Shown here in pieces: positions 34,907 through 44,250 of a DNA stretch of 64,000 bases. Under the pieces are notes generated by a model. That model had not been told where the DNA came from. It made no database searches and saw only the letters and a program-made list of their open reading frames with translations. The stretch is taken from contig CANGTQ010000002.1 in NCBI GenBank assembly GCA_947456955.1, forward strand, positions 1-64,000. Direction: 5' to 3'. Positions within the stretch are counted from its first letter, which is position 1. Each line of letters starts with the position of its first letter. Both the position numbers and the translations under genes were made by a program. Origin of the DNA: Flavobacteriaceae bacterium. Its GTDB lineage: Bacteria; Bacteroidota; Bacteroidia; Flavobacteriales; Flavobacteriaceae.

Positions 34907-36154
34907 ATGAAAAAAAACCAAAAGCAAGCTGCGATAGGATTTATTTTTATCACGATGCTAATCGATATTACCGGTTGGGGAATTATCATTCCGGTAATTC
35001 CAAAACTGATAGCTGAACTTATTAATGGCGATATTAGCGAAGCTGCAAAATATGGTGGTTGGTTGACTTTTGCGTATGCGATTACACAGTTTGTTTGTGC
35101 ACCATTAATTGGAAATTTGAGCGATAAGTATGGACGACGACCAATTATCTTGATTTCTCTTTTTGCCTTTTCGTTGGATTATCTTTTACTGGCTTTTTCA
35201 CCAACCATCATTTGGTTATTTATAGGAAGAATTATTGCAGGTTTAACAGGTGCTAGTATCACAACAGCTTCTGCCTATATTGCTGATGTGAGTACACCCG
35301 AAAACAGAGCCAAAAATTTTGGAATGATTGGAGCAGCGTTTGGATTAGGCTTTATAATTGGGCCGGTTATAGGAGGTTTACTTGGTCAGTTTGGTTCTAG
35401 AGTACCCTTTTATGCCGCTGCAATTTTGTGTATGTTAAACTTTCTTTATGGTTATTTCATTTTACCTGAATCGTTATCCAAAGAAAACCGAAGAGCATTC
35501 GAATGGAAACGGGCTAATCCAATTACCGCTTTTCTGAGATTAAAAAAATATCCGTCTTTAATTGGTTTGATTTTAGCCATTTTCCTTTTGTATGTAGGTT
35601 CGCATGCTGTTCATAGCAACTGGAGTTTTTTCACCATGTATCGTTTCAAATGGGATGAAAAAATGGTCGGAATCTCACTTGGTGTAGTTGGACTTTTGGT
35701 TGGTCTTGTGCAAGGCGGTTTGATTCGTTGGACAAGTCCACGACTGGGAAATCAAAAAAGTATTTACATTGGTTTGTCACTTTATACCGTTGGAATGTTG
35801 CTCTTTGCATTTGCAACTCAAAGCTGGATGATGTTTGTATTTTTGATTCCGTATTGTTTAGGAGGAATTGCCGGCCCAGCATTGCAGGCTACCATTTCTG
35901 CAAAAGTACCGGCTAATGAACAAGGCGAAATTCAGGGAACTTTAGCCAGTTTGATGAGTGCTTCAGCTATTATTGGACCGCCAATGATGACGAATACGTT
36001 TTACTTTTTTACCCATAAAGATGCGCCGTTTCAATTTGCAGGAGCCCCTTTTATTTTAGGTAGTTTTTTGATGTTGCTCAGCACTATTATCGCAATTTAT
36101 TCCTTGAAAAAATATGCTATTTCAAATACAAACAATGATTATAATAATCAATAA
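34907..36154 (+). CDS. MFS drug exporter, TetA/TCR-like
   Basis: 415 residues, 12 predicted membrane helices. Motif A is [14 protein letters not shown] between helices 2 and 3. The helix-5 region [16 protein letters not shown] is the antiporter motif C of exporter-type MFS proteins. Overall it resembles the tetracycline-resistance branch, but related chromosomal proteins usually have unknown substrates. A GC-rich repeat block lies upstream. The last 38 bases overlap the 3' end of the convergent aspartic protease gene. Confidence 0.87.
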   Translation: MKKNQKQAAIGFIFITMLIDITGWGIIIPVIPKLIAELINGDISEAAKYGGWLTFAYAITQFVCAPLIGNLSDKYGRRPIILISLFAFSLDYLLLAFSPTIIWLFIGRIIAGLTGASITTASAYIADVSTPENRAKNFGMIGAAFGLGFIIGPVIGGLLGQFGSRVPFYAAAILCMLNFLYGYFILPESLSKENRRAFEWKRANPITAFLRLKKYPSLIGLILAIFLLYVGSHAVHSNWSFFTMYRFKWDEKMVGISLGVVGLLVGLVQGGLIRWTSPRLGNQKSIYIGLSLYTVGMLLFAFATQSWMMFVFLIPYCLGGIAGPALQATISAKVPANEQGEIQGTLASLMSASAIIGPPMMTNTFYFFTHKDAPFQFAGAPFILGSFLMLLSTIIAIYSLKKYAISNTNNDYNNQ

Positions 36155-36554
36155 TCGCTTTGCCTTCCAATAAAATATCGGCACCGATAATGCCATGAAC
36201 AGGTTTTGCCTTATATTGTTGCAACGCCTCATTTACATGAGATAAATCAAAAATAACCAAATGAAAATCATCCGTTTTCCATCGACCTATTTGTAGCGCA
36301 TTGTTTTTTGCCAGTTGTGTAAACATTCCTGTGGCTCCGGCACCCGATGCTTTGGTTTTTGATTTTCCGGCAGTCAAATTAAAATAGTCAATACTTTCAA
36401 AACCAACACAACTATTGGAAGCGCCAGTATCTAGAATAAAATTTCCTAGAATACCATTGATAGTTGCTTTAACCAGCAAATGCTGTGTTTTTGAAACTTT
36501 GAAATTTATTTTCTTGTATTTCTCTTTTTTGAGAATATCATGTAGATTTTTCAT
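36117..36554 (-). CDS. Retropepsin-like (clan AA) aspartic protease
   Basis: 145 residues from the ATG at 36554 ([18 protein letters not shown]). The earlier ATG at 36590 lies in a repeat and is rejected. A single aspartic-protease motif, [13 protein letters not shown], is followed by a typical [17 protein letters not shown] stretch, so the active enzyme would be a dimer like retropepsins. There is no signal peptide; it is presumably cytoplasmic and the substrate is unknown. Its 3' end overlaps the MFS gene end by 38 bases on the opposite strand. Confidence 0.85.
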   Translation of the reverse strand: MKNLHDILKKEKYKKINFKVSKTQHLLVKATINGILGNFILDTGASNSCVGFESIDYFNLTAGKSKTKASGAGATGMFTQLAKNNALQIGRWKTDDFHLVIFDLSHVNEALQQYKAKPVHGIIGADILLEGKAIIDYYNHCLYLK

Positions 36555-36560
36555 AGTTGT

Positions 36561-36646
36561 AGCACAAAGTATCACAAAGGTTTTGCACAAAGATACACTA
36601 AGTTTTCTTCGGGTGACTTTGTGCTTTCTTAGTGAAACTTCGTGTA
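36561..36646. repeat. CACAAAG palindromic repeat
   Basis: The left arm reads AGCACAAAGTATCACAAAGG and GCACAAAGATACACTAAG; the right arm reads CTTTGTGCTTTCTTAGTG and CTTCGTG. GCACAAAG pairs with CTTTGTGC and CACTAAG with CTTAGTG. It lies between two divergent genes and produces the spurious N-terminal extension of the protease frame. Confidence 0.8.
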
Positions 36647-36662
36647 ATAGTAGTTAAAATCG

Positions 36663-36670
36663 TAATTTTG
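36663..36670 (+). promoter_or_regulatory. -7 promoter element of the TatD gene
   Basis: TAATTTTG, 52 bases before the ATG at 36722. No matching TTG upstream. The leader contains an AACTCG/AACCTGC word repeat (36679-36718). Confidence 0.45.
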
Positions 36671-36721
36671 CAAAGTTTAACCTGCAACCTTAAACTCGAA
36701 ACTCGTAACCCGCAACTCAAA

Positions 36722-37489
36722 ATGATTTTAACCGATACACACACGCATCTTTATTCTGAAGAATTTGAAAACGACAGAACTGAAATGATTCAACGAGCTA
36801 TTGATGCCGGAGTTTCCCGTTTTTTTGTGCCGTCGATTGATTCCAGTTATACCCAAAAAATGTATGATTTGGAGAAACAGTTTCCTTCGACTATTTTCCT
36901 GATGATGGGTTTGCATCCAACCTATGTCAAAGAAAATTATTTGGAAGAATTGGCACATGTAGAAACCGAATTAGCTAAAAGGAAGTTCTACGCCATTGGC
37001 GAAATTGGTATTGATTTGTTTTGGGATAAATCTTTTTTGAAGCAACAACAACATGCATTTCAACATCAAATTCAATTAGCCAAGAAATATAAATTAGCCA
37101 TAAATATTCACTGTCGTGATGCTTTTGATGAAGTTTTTGAGGTTTTAGAAAGCGAAAAAGCAACCGATTTATTTGGAATTTTTCATTGTTTTACCGGAGA
37201 TTTTGAACAGGCCAAAAGAGCCATCAATTTGAATATGAAACTCGGAATTGGCGGTGTGGCTACTTTCAAAAACGGAAAAATTGATCAGTTTTTAAACGGA
37301 ATCGATTTGAAACATATTGTTCTTGAAACTGACTCGCCTTATTTAGCGCCGGTTCCGTTTCGCGGCAAACGAAACGAAAGCAGTTATACCAAATTGGTAG
37401 CCGAAAAATTAGCTTCGATATATCAATTGTCAATTGAAGAAATTGCCCTAATTACAACCGAAAATTCTAAACAAGTTTTTGGGATTTAA
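36722..37489 (+). CDS. TatD-family metal-dependent DNase
   Basis: 255 residues from the ATG at 36722; the frame is open further upstream to 36632 only through repeat-like sequence. The TIM-barrel metal ligands are visible: DTHTH at residues 5-9, the glutamate in AIGEIGIDL, the histidine in INIHCRDAF, FHCFTG, and the aspartate in LETDSPYLAPVPFRGK. In the family it is a 3'-5' exonuclease or deaminating-lesion repair nuclease in the cytoplasm. Confidence 0.93.
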   Translation: MILTDTHTHLYSEEFENDRTEMIQRAIDAGVSRFFVPSIDSSYTQKMYDLEKQFPSTIFLMMGLHPTYVKENYLEELAHVETELAKRKFYAIGEIGIDLFWDKSFLKQQQHAFQHQIQLAKKYKLAINIHCRDAFDEVFEVLESEKATDLFGIFHCFTGDFEQAKRAINLNMKLGIGGVATFKNGKIDQFLNGIDLKHIVLETDSPYLAPVPFRGKRNESSYTKLVAEKLASIYQLSIEEIALITTENSKQVFGI

Positions 37490-37553
37490 CCCAAAATCTA
37501 CCAAAAAGTGACTTTTTTTTTGTTCATTTGTTCCTGCTAAATTGTAAGCCAAG

Positions 37554-38690
37554 ATGCAAAGATTTGATACAATTCGACCTTATTATGATGCCGAAGTAAA
37601 TGAAGCAATTCACTCTGTTGTAAATCATCCAATGATGAAAGCATTGATGAGTTTTACTTTTCCTGATGTAGAGGATGAAGTTTGGAAAGACCAACTCAAA
37701 AGAACCCATTCTATTCGGGATTTTCAATGCAATTTCATCTATAATTCAGTGCAGAATGTTTTGGAAAAAAGTTCAGAAGGATTAACGACATCGGGCTTTG
37801 AAAAACTTGAACCTAATACCTCTTATCTTTTTATTTCAAATCATAGAGATATTATTTTAGATACATCATTGTTAAACGTGGCATTGTTTGACCACGGATT
37901 AGTGATGACTGCATCAGCTATTGGGGATAATTTAGTAAAAAAATCATTCCTTAAAACACTTTCAAAACTCAATAGAAATTTTTTAGTACAGCGTGGTTTA
38001 CCTCCAAGAGAATTATTAGAAAGCTCCAAACTAATGTCGGAATACATCGGACAATTATTATTGCGTGAAAATAGGTCAGTTTGGATTGCGCAACGCGAAG
38101 GGAGAACCAAAGATGGTAATGACGCAACACATTCAGGGGTGTTAAAAATGCTTGCAATGGGTTCAGACGAATCCAATTTAATGGATTATTTCAAGAAAAT
38201 AAAAATAGTTCCAGTCTCTATTTCGTATGAATACGATCCAACTGATGCTCTAAAAATGCCTCAGCTAATTGCCGAAGCCAATGATGAAATTTATATTAAA
38301 GAAAAAAACGAAGATTTCGTCACGTTGCTTAGCGGAATTATTGGTCAAAAGAAACGCATTCACATTCATGTTGGCGATATTTTGGATAAAGAATTAGATA
38401 AAATCGCTAAAGATTTTGACAATACAAACAAACAAGTTCAGGCTTTGGCACAGACAATTGACGATTCTATTTTGCAGAGCTATAAACTTTGGCCGACCAA
38501 CTATATTTCGTACGATTTATTAAACAAATCCACTACATATAGCCATTTCTACACTGAAAATGAAAAGTCTTTGTTTGAAAGACGGTTAGAAATGAAAATT
38601 GACCAAAATAATCCTTTGATGGTTGAAAGTTTTCTCGCTATGTATGCAAATCCAGTAGTCAATAAATCTAAATATTTGAATGCAAACTAA
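37554..38690 (+). CDS. PlsC/PlsB-like glycerol(phosphate) acyltransferase
   Basis: 378 residues. The acyltransferase core has FISNHRDIILDTS as motif I. The spacing is H-x5-D, or H-x-D if the earlier Asp is used, not the classic H-x4-D. The substrate motif is WIAQREGRTKDGND and a later IVPVSISYEYDP corresponds to the last motif. I recall similar variants throughout Bacteroidota, annotated as 1-acyl-glycerol-3-phosphate acyltransferase. It probably acts at the inner membrane in phospholipid synthesis. The last 11 bases overlap the asparaginase gene. Confidence 0.83.
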   Translation: MQRFDTIRPYYDAEVNEAIHSVVNHPMMKALMSFTFPDVEDEVWKDQLKRTHSIRDFQCNFIYNSVQNVLEKSSEGLTTSGFEKLEPNTSYLFISNHRDIILDTSLLNVALFDHGLVMTASAIGDNLVKKSFLKTLSKLNRNFLVQRGLPPRELLESSKLMSEYIGQLLLRENRSVWIAQREGRTKDGNDATHSGVLKMLAMGSDESNLMDYFKKIKIVPVSISYEYDPTDALKMPQLIAEANDEIYIKEKNEDFVTLLSGIIGQKKRIHIHVGDILDKELDKIAKDFDNTNKQVQALAQTIDDSILQSYKLWPTNYISYDLLNKSTTYSHFYTENEKSLFERRLEMKIDQNNPLMVESFLAMYANPVVNKSKYLNAN

Positions 38691-39708
38691 ACCCAACATA
38701 CTTTTAATTTATACTGGTGGCACCATTGGGATGATAAAGGATTTTGAAACGGGAGTTTTAAAAGCATTCAACTTTAAAAAGCTATTGCAAAAAATTCCGG
38801 AACTCAAGCATTTGGATTGTAATATTGAAACAATTTCCTTTAAAAAACCTATCGATTCGTCCAATATTAATCCGGAAAAATGGATTGAAATGGCAGAAAT
38901 CATAGAAAATAATTACGCCAACTTTGACGGATTTGTAGTGCTTCATGGCTCAGATACGATGTCGTATTCGGCATCTGCATTGAGTTTTATGTTGGAAAAT
39001 TTGAGCAAACCGGTTGTGTTTACAGGTTCGCAATTACCTATTGGCGACTTGAGAACTGACGCCAAAGAAAACCTGATTACGGCAATCCAAATAGCATCTT
39101 TGCAACAAAAAGGTAAATCAGTAATACACGAAGTTTGTTTGTATTTTGAATACAAATTATACCGTGGTAACAGAACAACAAAAATTAATGCAGAGCATTT
39201 CAACGCTTTTGCGTCGCCTAATTATCAGCAATTAGCCGAATCAGGTGTTCATTTAAATGTAAATACAAATTTGGCTTTGCCAAAACAAACCACCAAAAAA
39301 TTAGAAGTTCATAAAAAGTTAGACAGAAATGTGGTCATTGTAAAAATGTTTCCCGGCATAAATGAATCGGTTTTAACAGCCATTTTTGCTATTCCAAATT
39401 TAAAAGGAATAATCCTCGAAACGTATGGATCAGGAAATGCGCCAACAGAAGTTTGGTTTATAGAAGCTTTGAAAAAAGCCATTAAAAATGGGCTTCACAT
39501 CATTAACGTTACACAATGTTCGGGTGGAAGTGTCAACATGGGACAATACGAAACCAGTTCACAATTAAAAAAAATAGGTGTAATTTCAGGAAAAGACATT
39601 ACAACAGAAGCTGCCATTACAAAACTGATGTATTTGTTAGGGCAAAATGTAGCGCCGGCAGTTTTCAAAACTATTTTTGAAACATCGCTGCGTGGAGAAA
39701 TGCAGTAA
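38680..39708 (+). CDS. ansA: L-asparaginase, type I (cytoplasmic)
   Basis: 342 residues without a signal peptide. The nucleophile threonine is in YTGGTIGMIKD (Thr12), and the second catalytic cluster in LHGSDTMSYSASALSF (about residues 87-102) has the Thr-Asp pair. It hydrolyses asparagine to aspartate and ammonia. It overlaps the acyltransferase gene by 11 bases and is probably co-transcribed. Type I rather than type II, judging from the absence of an export signal. Confidence 0.92.
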   Translation: MQTKPNILLIYTGGTIGMIKDFETGVLKAFNFKKLLQKIPELKHLDCNIETISFKKPIDSSNINPEKWIEMAEIIENNYANFDGFVVLHGSDTMSYSASALSFMLENLSKPVVFTGSQLPIGDLRTDAKENLITAIQIASLQQKGKSVIHEVCLYFEYKLYRGNRTTKINAEHFNAFASPNYQQLAESGVHLNVNTNLALPKQTTKKLEVHKKLDRNVVIVKMFPGINESVLTAIFAIPNLKGIILETYGSGNAPTEVWFIEALKKAIKNGLHIINVTQCSGGSVNMGQYETSSQLKKIGVISGKDITTEAAITKLMYLLGQNVAPAVFKTIFETSLRGEMQ

Positions 39709-39765
39709 ACAAAATGCGTTATAACTTTTTTTACTGAAAAAAAATATTGTTATTTGCATCCAAAT

Positions 39766-39852
39766 AGAGAGGTGTCCGAGTGGTTGAAGGAGCAAGCCTG
39801 GAAAGTTTGTATATGGGTAACTGTATCGTGGGTTCGAATCCCATCCTCTCTG
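39766..39852 (+). tRNA. tRNA-Ser(GGA)
   Basis: Class II tRNA. Acceptor AGAGAGG (39766-39772) pairs with CCTCTCT (39845-39851), with discriminator G. The D stem is TCC/GGA. The anticodon stem is CAAGC/GTTTG with loop CTGGAAA (39798-39804), anticodon GGA at 39800-39802. It has a long variable arm and T arm GTGGG-TTCGAAT-CCCAT. The 3' CCA is not encoded. The first pair is A-U, not the usual G-C. Confidence 0.95.
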
Positions 39853-39877
39853 CAAATTACTTCCCTAAAATAGTGGT

Positions 39878-40594
39878 ATGCGAATCAGTCTTCTCATAAT
39901 AACATTTTTTACTACGCTTAGTATTTTTGCTCAAGAAATTGAGGTCAAGAAAGAGGTCAAGGATGAGATTGATTTTGATGCAATCGATTCTTTATATCGA
40001 GAAGACCAATTCTATTTAAACATCACATACAATGCTCTTCAAAAGCGAATAGATGGGATTGCTCAAAACAAGCTTTCTCCTGGAATTGCATTTGGGTTTT
40101 TGAGAGATATGCCAATAAATAAAAAGCGAACTCTTTCTGTAGCTGCAGGGTTGGGCTATTCGTTGGCAATTTACAATCAAAATTTAGGAATTTCTGAAAC
40201 AAATGGAACATACACCTATCAGGTTTTGGATTCGGACATTTCATTTACTAAAAATAAATTGTCTTTTCATTATATCGATTTGCCTATAGAATTTAGGTGG
40301 CGAAACTCAACTCCTGAAAGTCATGTTTTTTGGCGTGTTCATTCGGGAGTAAAATTGAGTTATCTTTTTTATGACCAATACAAATCGGTTTCGTCAAACG
40401 GAACAGTTACCCTATCTAACAATTCGGATTTGAATCAATTTGCATATGGTTTTTATCTTTCTTTTGGTTGGAATACTTGGAATTTTTATGTTTATTATGG
40501 ATTAAATCCGATATTTAAATCTTCTGCTAAAATTGAAAATCAATCCATTTCTATGAACACAACCAATTTTGGTTTGATGTTCTATATTCTATAG
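39878..40594 (+). CDS. PorT-like outer-membrane beta-barrel protein
   Basis: 238 residues with a signal peptide (MRISLLIITFFTTLSIFAQ). The mature part begins with a charged stretch and continues with alternating strands typical of the PF13568-type outer-membrane barrel: SPGIAFGFLRDMPI, TLSVAAGLGYSLAIYNQNL, FHYIDLPIEFRWR. It ends with FGLMFYIL. PorT/SprT of the T9SS belongs to this broad family, but similarity at this level does not prove that role. It begins 25 bases after tRNA-Ser and overlaps the next, convergent gene by 6 bases. Confidence 0.75.
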   Translation: MRISLLIITFFTTLSIFAQEIEVKKEVKDEIDFDAIDSLYREDQFYLNITYNALQKRIDGIAQNKLSPGIAFGFLRDMPINKKRTLSVAAGLGYSLAIYNQNLGISETNGTYTYQVLDSDISFTKNKLSFHYIDLPIEFRWRNSTPESHVFWRVHSGVKLSYLFYDQYKSVSSNGTVTLSNNSDLNQFAYGFYLSFGWNTWNFYVYYGLNPIFKSSAKIENQSISMNTTNFGLMFYIL

Positions 40595-41194
40595 CCAAAA
40601 ATAGAGTAAAAGACTTTGTGGAATTAACCCACACAAAAATCCAACTAATAATTCTTTATCTGAATGTGCTTTCATAACTAAGCGTGAAGAAGCAACAATA
40701 CCATTCATCAATACAAAAAAAGTAACCGTATTGATGGTGTTAATTTGGTTATGAATGCTCAAGCCAATAATAAAAACGGTTAGCGAACTAATCCCAATCA
40801 TGTGAATACTTGCTTTGAATTTGACATACAATAACAAAAATGCAATAATAGTACTCAGTAAACCGCCAACAAAAAAGAAATACAAGCTTGGGAAACGATC
40901 AATTGTTATGCTTTTTTCTATCAAAACAGCAAACAGCATAATCTGCAATAATAAAGGAATTTTACGTTGCGATATATCCGTAAGCATAACATTTTCTATT
41001 TTACCGAAAGTCCTTAAGAGATAAAAAAACGCAATTGGCAAAAGGAAAGTTATTATGATTATTTGCAAAAAAAGAATCAAATATTGCGGTAAAGTGAAAT
41101 ATTTTTCTTCAAGCAAAACGTAAAAAACAGTTCCTAAAAGCGGAATGAAAATAGGATGAAAGGCATACGAAAAAAAAGGAAGGATTTTTTTCAA
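40589..41194 (-). CDS. Polytopic membrane protein, divergent PAP2-like
   Basis: 201 residues with about six membrane helices. DISQRKIP, KASIHMIG and SRLVMKAHSDKE line up in order with the three phosphatase motifs of PAP2 enzymes (KxxxxxxRP, PSGH, SRx5Hx3D). The Pro-Ser-Gly of the second is missing and the last Asp is Glu. It may be a non-catalytic relative or a specialised lipid phosphatase. It lies 10 bases downstream of rpoN in the same direction, so co-transcription is likely. Confidence 0.65.
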   Translation of the reverse strand: MKKILPFFSYAFHPIFIPLLGTVFYVLLEEKYFTLPQYLILFLQIIIITFLLPIAFFYLLRTFGKIENVMLTDISQRKIPLLLQIMLFAVLIEKSITIDRFPSLYFFFVGGLLSTIIAFLLLYVKFKASIHMIGISSLTVFIIGLSIHNQINTINTVTFFVLMNGIVASSRLVMKAHSDKELLVGFLCGLIPQSLLLYFWL

Positions 41195-41204
41195 GGTGAA
41201 TTTT

Positions 41205-42674
41205 TTATATCTTTTTCCTCATTCTCGCTACAGGAATATCAAGCAAGTCTCTGTATTTAGCGATGGTTCTTCGGGCAATTGGATAGCCTTTTTCTTTTAG
41301 AATTTCAGCCAGTTGATCATCAGGTAAAGGCTTGTTTTTGTCTTCTTCTTCAATAATGTTTTTCAGAATATTTTTGATTTCCAAGGTAGAAACATCTTCA
41401 CCCTGATCGTTTTTCATGGATTCTGAAAAATATTCTTTAATAAGTTTTGTGCCATAAGGCGTATCGACATATTTACTATTGGCCACACGGGAAACGGTTG
41501 AAATATCAAGGCCAACCATATCGGCAATGTCTTTCAAAATCATTGGTTTCAATTTGGTTTCTTCACCATCAAGGAAATATTCCTGCTGAAAATGCATAAT
41601 GGCATTCATCGTAACAAAAAGTGTTTCCTGACGTTGGCGAATCGCATCGATAAACCATTTGGCAGAATCCAATTTTTGCTTAATAAACTGCACGGCATCT
41701 TTTTGCGAATGCGATTTGTCTTTAGAAACTTTATAGGTTTGCAGCATTTCCTTATAATCTTTGGAAATATGCAAAGTTGGCGCATTCCTGCCGTTTAACG
41801 TAAGTTCTAATTCGCCATCAACAATTCGAATTGCAAAATCGGGAACAATTTGTTCTACCGTTCGATTACTGTTGTCAAATGCACCGCCTGGTTTGGGATT
41901 CAATTTTTCAATTTCTTCAATCGCTTTTTTCAGTTGCTCTTTTGAAATTTCGTAAGTCGATTGTAGTTTATCATAATGCTTTTTGGTAAACGCATCAAAA
42001 TTATTCTGGATAATATTAATAGCTAAATCAACGTATTCTGTCGGCGTTTTGTGTCGGAGTTGCAACAATAAACATTCGTGTAAATCTCTGGCGCCAACTC
42101 CGGAAGGCTCTAAATCATGTATGAAGTGCAGAATTTTTTCAACGGTTTTTTCGTCGGTATAAATACCTTGTGTAAATGCCATGTCGTCAACAATGTCTTG
42201 AACACTTCTGCGCAAATAACCATCATCATCAATACTTCCCACCAAAAACTCAGCGATATCACGTTGTTCATCCGTTAAGATAAAAGTATTTAACTGATTG
42301 ATTAAATCCTGGTGAAAACTTGTCGGTGCTGCAAATGGCATTTCACGGTCATCATCATCATCGCTATAATTATTGGCCTGAAGCTTATAGTCCGGAGTTT
42401 CATCATTGCTTAAATATTCGTCGATGTTGATTTCGTCAGTTTCGATGTTTTCGCTGCCTTCATAATCATCATATTCGTCATTGTTGTCGAACTCATCTTT
42501 CTCATACAATTCATCATCTTCTTCTTTACCGCTTTCCAATGCCGGATTTTCAACCATTTCCTCCTTGAGTCGTTGCTCAAATGCTTGTGTAGGCAATTGT
42601 ATCAACTTCATCAACTGAATTTGTTGAGGAGATAGTTTTTGTGATAATTTTAGATTTAGAAACTGCTTTAACAT
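41205..42674 (-). CDS. rpoN: RNA polymerase sigma-54 factor
   Basis: 489 residues. The N-terminal Gln/Leu-rich activator-interaction region (LNLKLSQKLSPQQIQLMKLI) is followed by a strongly acidic linker (residues about 50-110), the core-binding domain, the helix-turn-helix, and the C-terminal RpoN box ARRTIAKYR (467-475) that reads the -24 element. It requires an AAA+ activator, none of which lies in this window. Its leader is the third GTTTATGG-type palindrome. Confidence 0.96.
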   Translation of the reverse strand: MLKQFLNLKLSQKLSPQQIQLMKLIQLPTQAFEQRLKEEMVENPALESGKEEDDELYEKDEFDNNDEYDDYEGSENIETDEINIDEYLSNDETPDYKLQANNYSDDDDDREMPFAAPTSFHQDLINQLNTFILTDEQRDIAEFLVGSIDDDGYLRRSVQDIVDDMAFTQGIYTDEKTVEKILHFIHDLEPSGVGARDLHECLLLQLRHKTPTEYVDLAINIIQNNFDAFTKKHYDKLQSTYEISKEQLKKAIEEIEKLNPKPGGAFDNSNRTVEQIVPDFAIRIVDGELELTLNGRNAPTLHISKDYKEMLQTYKVSKDKSHSQKDAVQFIKQKLDSAKWFIDAIRQRQETLFVTMNAIMHFQQEYFLDGEETKLKPMILKDIADMVGLDISTVSRVANSKYVDTPYGTKLIKEYFSESMKNDQGEDVSTLEIKNILKNIIEEEDKNKPLPDDQLAEILKEKGYPIARRTIAKYRDLLDIPVARMRKKI

Positions 42675-42677
42675 AGT

Positions 42678-42742
42678 TGTTTGTGGTTTGTTGTTAATGG
42701 TTTATAGTTAACTCTAAACTACAAACCATAAACTATAAACAA
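42678..42742. repeat. GTTTATGG/GTTTGTAG imperfect palindrome (copy 3)
   Basis: The left arm has GTTTGTGGTTTGTTG and AATGGTTTATAGTT; the right arm has CTAAACTACAAACC and ATAAACTATAAAC. It fills the whole gap between asnS and rpoN. Confidence 0.78.
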
Positions 42743-42745
42743 TTT

Positions 42746-44191
42746 TTAGAACTCTGCATTTTGTGGCGTTCTTGGGAATGGAATTACGTCGCGGATGTTG
42801 GTCATACCGGTTACAAATAATACCAATCTTTCAAATCCTAATCCGAAACCTGAATGCACAGCCGAACCAAATCTTCGTGTATCTAAATACCACCATAGTT
42901 CTTCTTCGTCAATTCCTAATGCTTTCATTTTTTCAACCAGAACATCGTAACGTTCTTCTCTCTGCGAACCTCCAACGATTTCTCCAATTCCGGGGAATAA
43001 TATATCCATGGCGCGAACCGTTTCTTTGCCAGGTTCGGTATTGTCGTTCAAACGCATATAAAAGGCTTTAATATTTGCCGGATAATCAAACAAAATCACC
43101 GGACATTTAAAATGTTTTTCAACTAAATACCTTTCATGTTCTGATTGTAAGTCGGCTCCCCATTCGTTTATGATGTAACTAAATTTCTTCTTTTTATTCG
43201 GAGTAGAATCTCTTAAAATATCAATGGCTTCGGTATAAGAAACACGTTTGAAATTGTTTTCTAAAACGAAATTTAATTTCTCTAACAAACTCATTTCACT
43301 TCTTTCTGCTTGTGGTTTTTGTTTTTCTTCTTCCGCTAAACGACTTTCTAAAAACTTCAAATCGTCCTGACATTTATCCATCGTATATTTAATCACGTAT
43401 TGGATAAAATCTTCTGCCAAATCCATATTATCATTCAAATCATTGAAAGCCACTTCCGGTTCAATCATCCAAAATTCTGCTAAGTGACGGGATGTATTTG
43501 AATTTTCTGCACGGAAAGTAGGTCCGAAAGTATAAATTTGACCCAACGCCATGGCGAATGTTTCACCTTCCAACTGCCCAGAAACGGTTAAGTTCGTGTG
43601 TTTTCCGAAGAAATCTTTTTTGTAATCGATGTTTCCTTCTTCGTTTTTTGGTAAATTGTCTAATGGCAATGAAGTTACCTGAAACATTTCTCCAGCACCT
43701 TCAGCATCAGCACCGGTAATAACAGGCGTGTTTACATATACAAATCCTTTTTCCTGAAAATACGTATGAACGGCATGAGCCAAAACGGAACGTACTCTCA
43801 TAATCGCTCCGAAAGCATTAGTTCGAACTCTTAAATGCGCATTTTCACGCAAGAATTCCAACGAATGTTTCTTTGGTTGCATAGGGAATTTCTCCGCATC
43901 AGAATCGCCCAAAATTTCTAATTTAGAAACTTGGATTTCGTATTTCTGTCCAGCACCTTTGCTTTCTACCAAAGCTCCAATCACCGAAACAGCGGATCCA
44001 GTCGTAATTCTTTTCAATGTTTCTTCAGGTGTGTTTTCAAAATCAACAACACACTGAATATTATTTATTGTCGAACCATCGTTCAGTGCTATAAATTGAT
44101 TGTTTCTAAAAGTTCTTACCCAACCTTTTGCATTTACTTCTGAAATCGTAGTTTCACTGTTTAGTAAGCTTTTAACTTTTGTATGTTTCAT
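42746..44191 (-). CDS. asnS: Asparaginyl-tRNA synthetase
   Basis: 481 residues, class II. The N-terminal OB-fold ([20 protein letters not shown]) is followed by the catalytic core with [20 protein letters not shown] (motif 2) and [15 protein letters not shown] (motif 3). The AsnRS-specific active-site stretch is MIEPEVAF. It charges tRNA-Asn directly. It lies upstream of rpoN with only a repeat between them. A -7 word TATATTTG lies in its leader. Confidence 0.96.
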   Translation of the reverse strand: MKHTKVKSLLNSETTISEVNAKGWVRTFRNNQFIALNDGSTINNIQCVVDFENTPEETLKRITTGSAVSVIGALVESKGAGQKYEIQVSKLEILGDSDAEKFPMQPKKHSLEFLRENAHLRVRTNAFGAIMRVRSVLAHAVHTYFQEKGFVYVNTPVITGADAEGAGEMFQVTSLPLDNLPKNEEGNIDYKKDFFGKHTNLTVSGQLEGETFAMALGQIYTFGPTFRAENSNTSRHLAEFWMIEPEVAFNDLNDNMDLAEDFIQYVIKYTMDKCQDDLKFLESRLAEEEKQKPQAERSEMSLLEKLNFVLENNFKRVSYTEAIDILRDSTPNKKKKFSYIINEWGADLQSEHERYLVEKHFKCPVILFDYPANIKAFYMRLNDNTEPGKETVRAMDILFPGIGEIVGGSQREERYDVLVEKMKALGIDEEELWWYLDTRRFGSAVHSGFGLGFERLVLFVTGMTNIRDVIPFPRTPQNAEF

Positions 44192-44240
44192 TTATATATC
44201 AGATATTAAATTTTAAATAGTTGATGTTATAATCTAAACG

Positions 44241-44248
44241 CAAATATA
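44241..44248 (-). promoter_or_regulatory. -7 promoter element of asnS
   Basis: TATATTTG on the minus strand, about 50 bases before the ATG at 44191. No TTG at the usual distance. Confidence 0.45.
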
Positions 44249-44250
44249 AA

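Noticed and set aside
39637-39855. 72-codon minus-strand open frame across the tRNA-Ser gene
   Set aside because: It reads through the complement of a clear tRNA and the end of ansA; such frames are common annotation artefacts of tRNA-Ser.
42763-43071. 102-codon plus-strand frame inside asnS
   Set aside because: It is the antisense shadow of the conserved AsnRS catalytic core.
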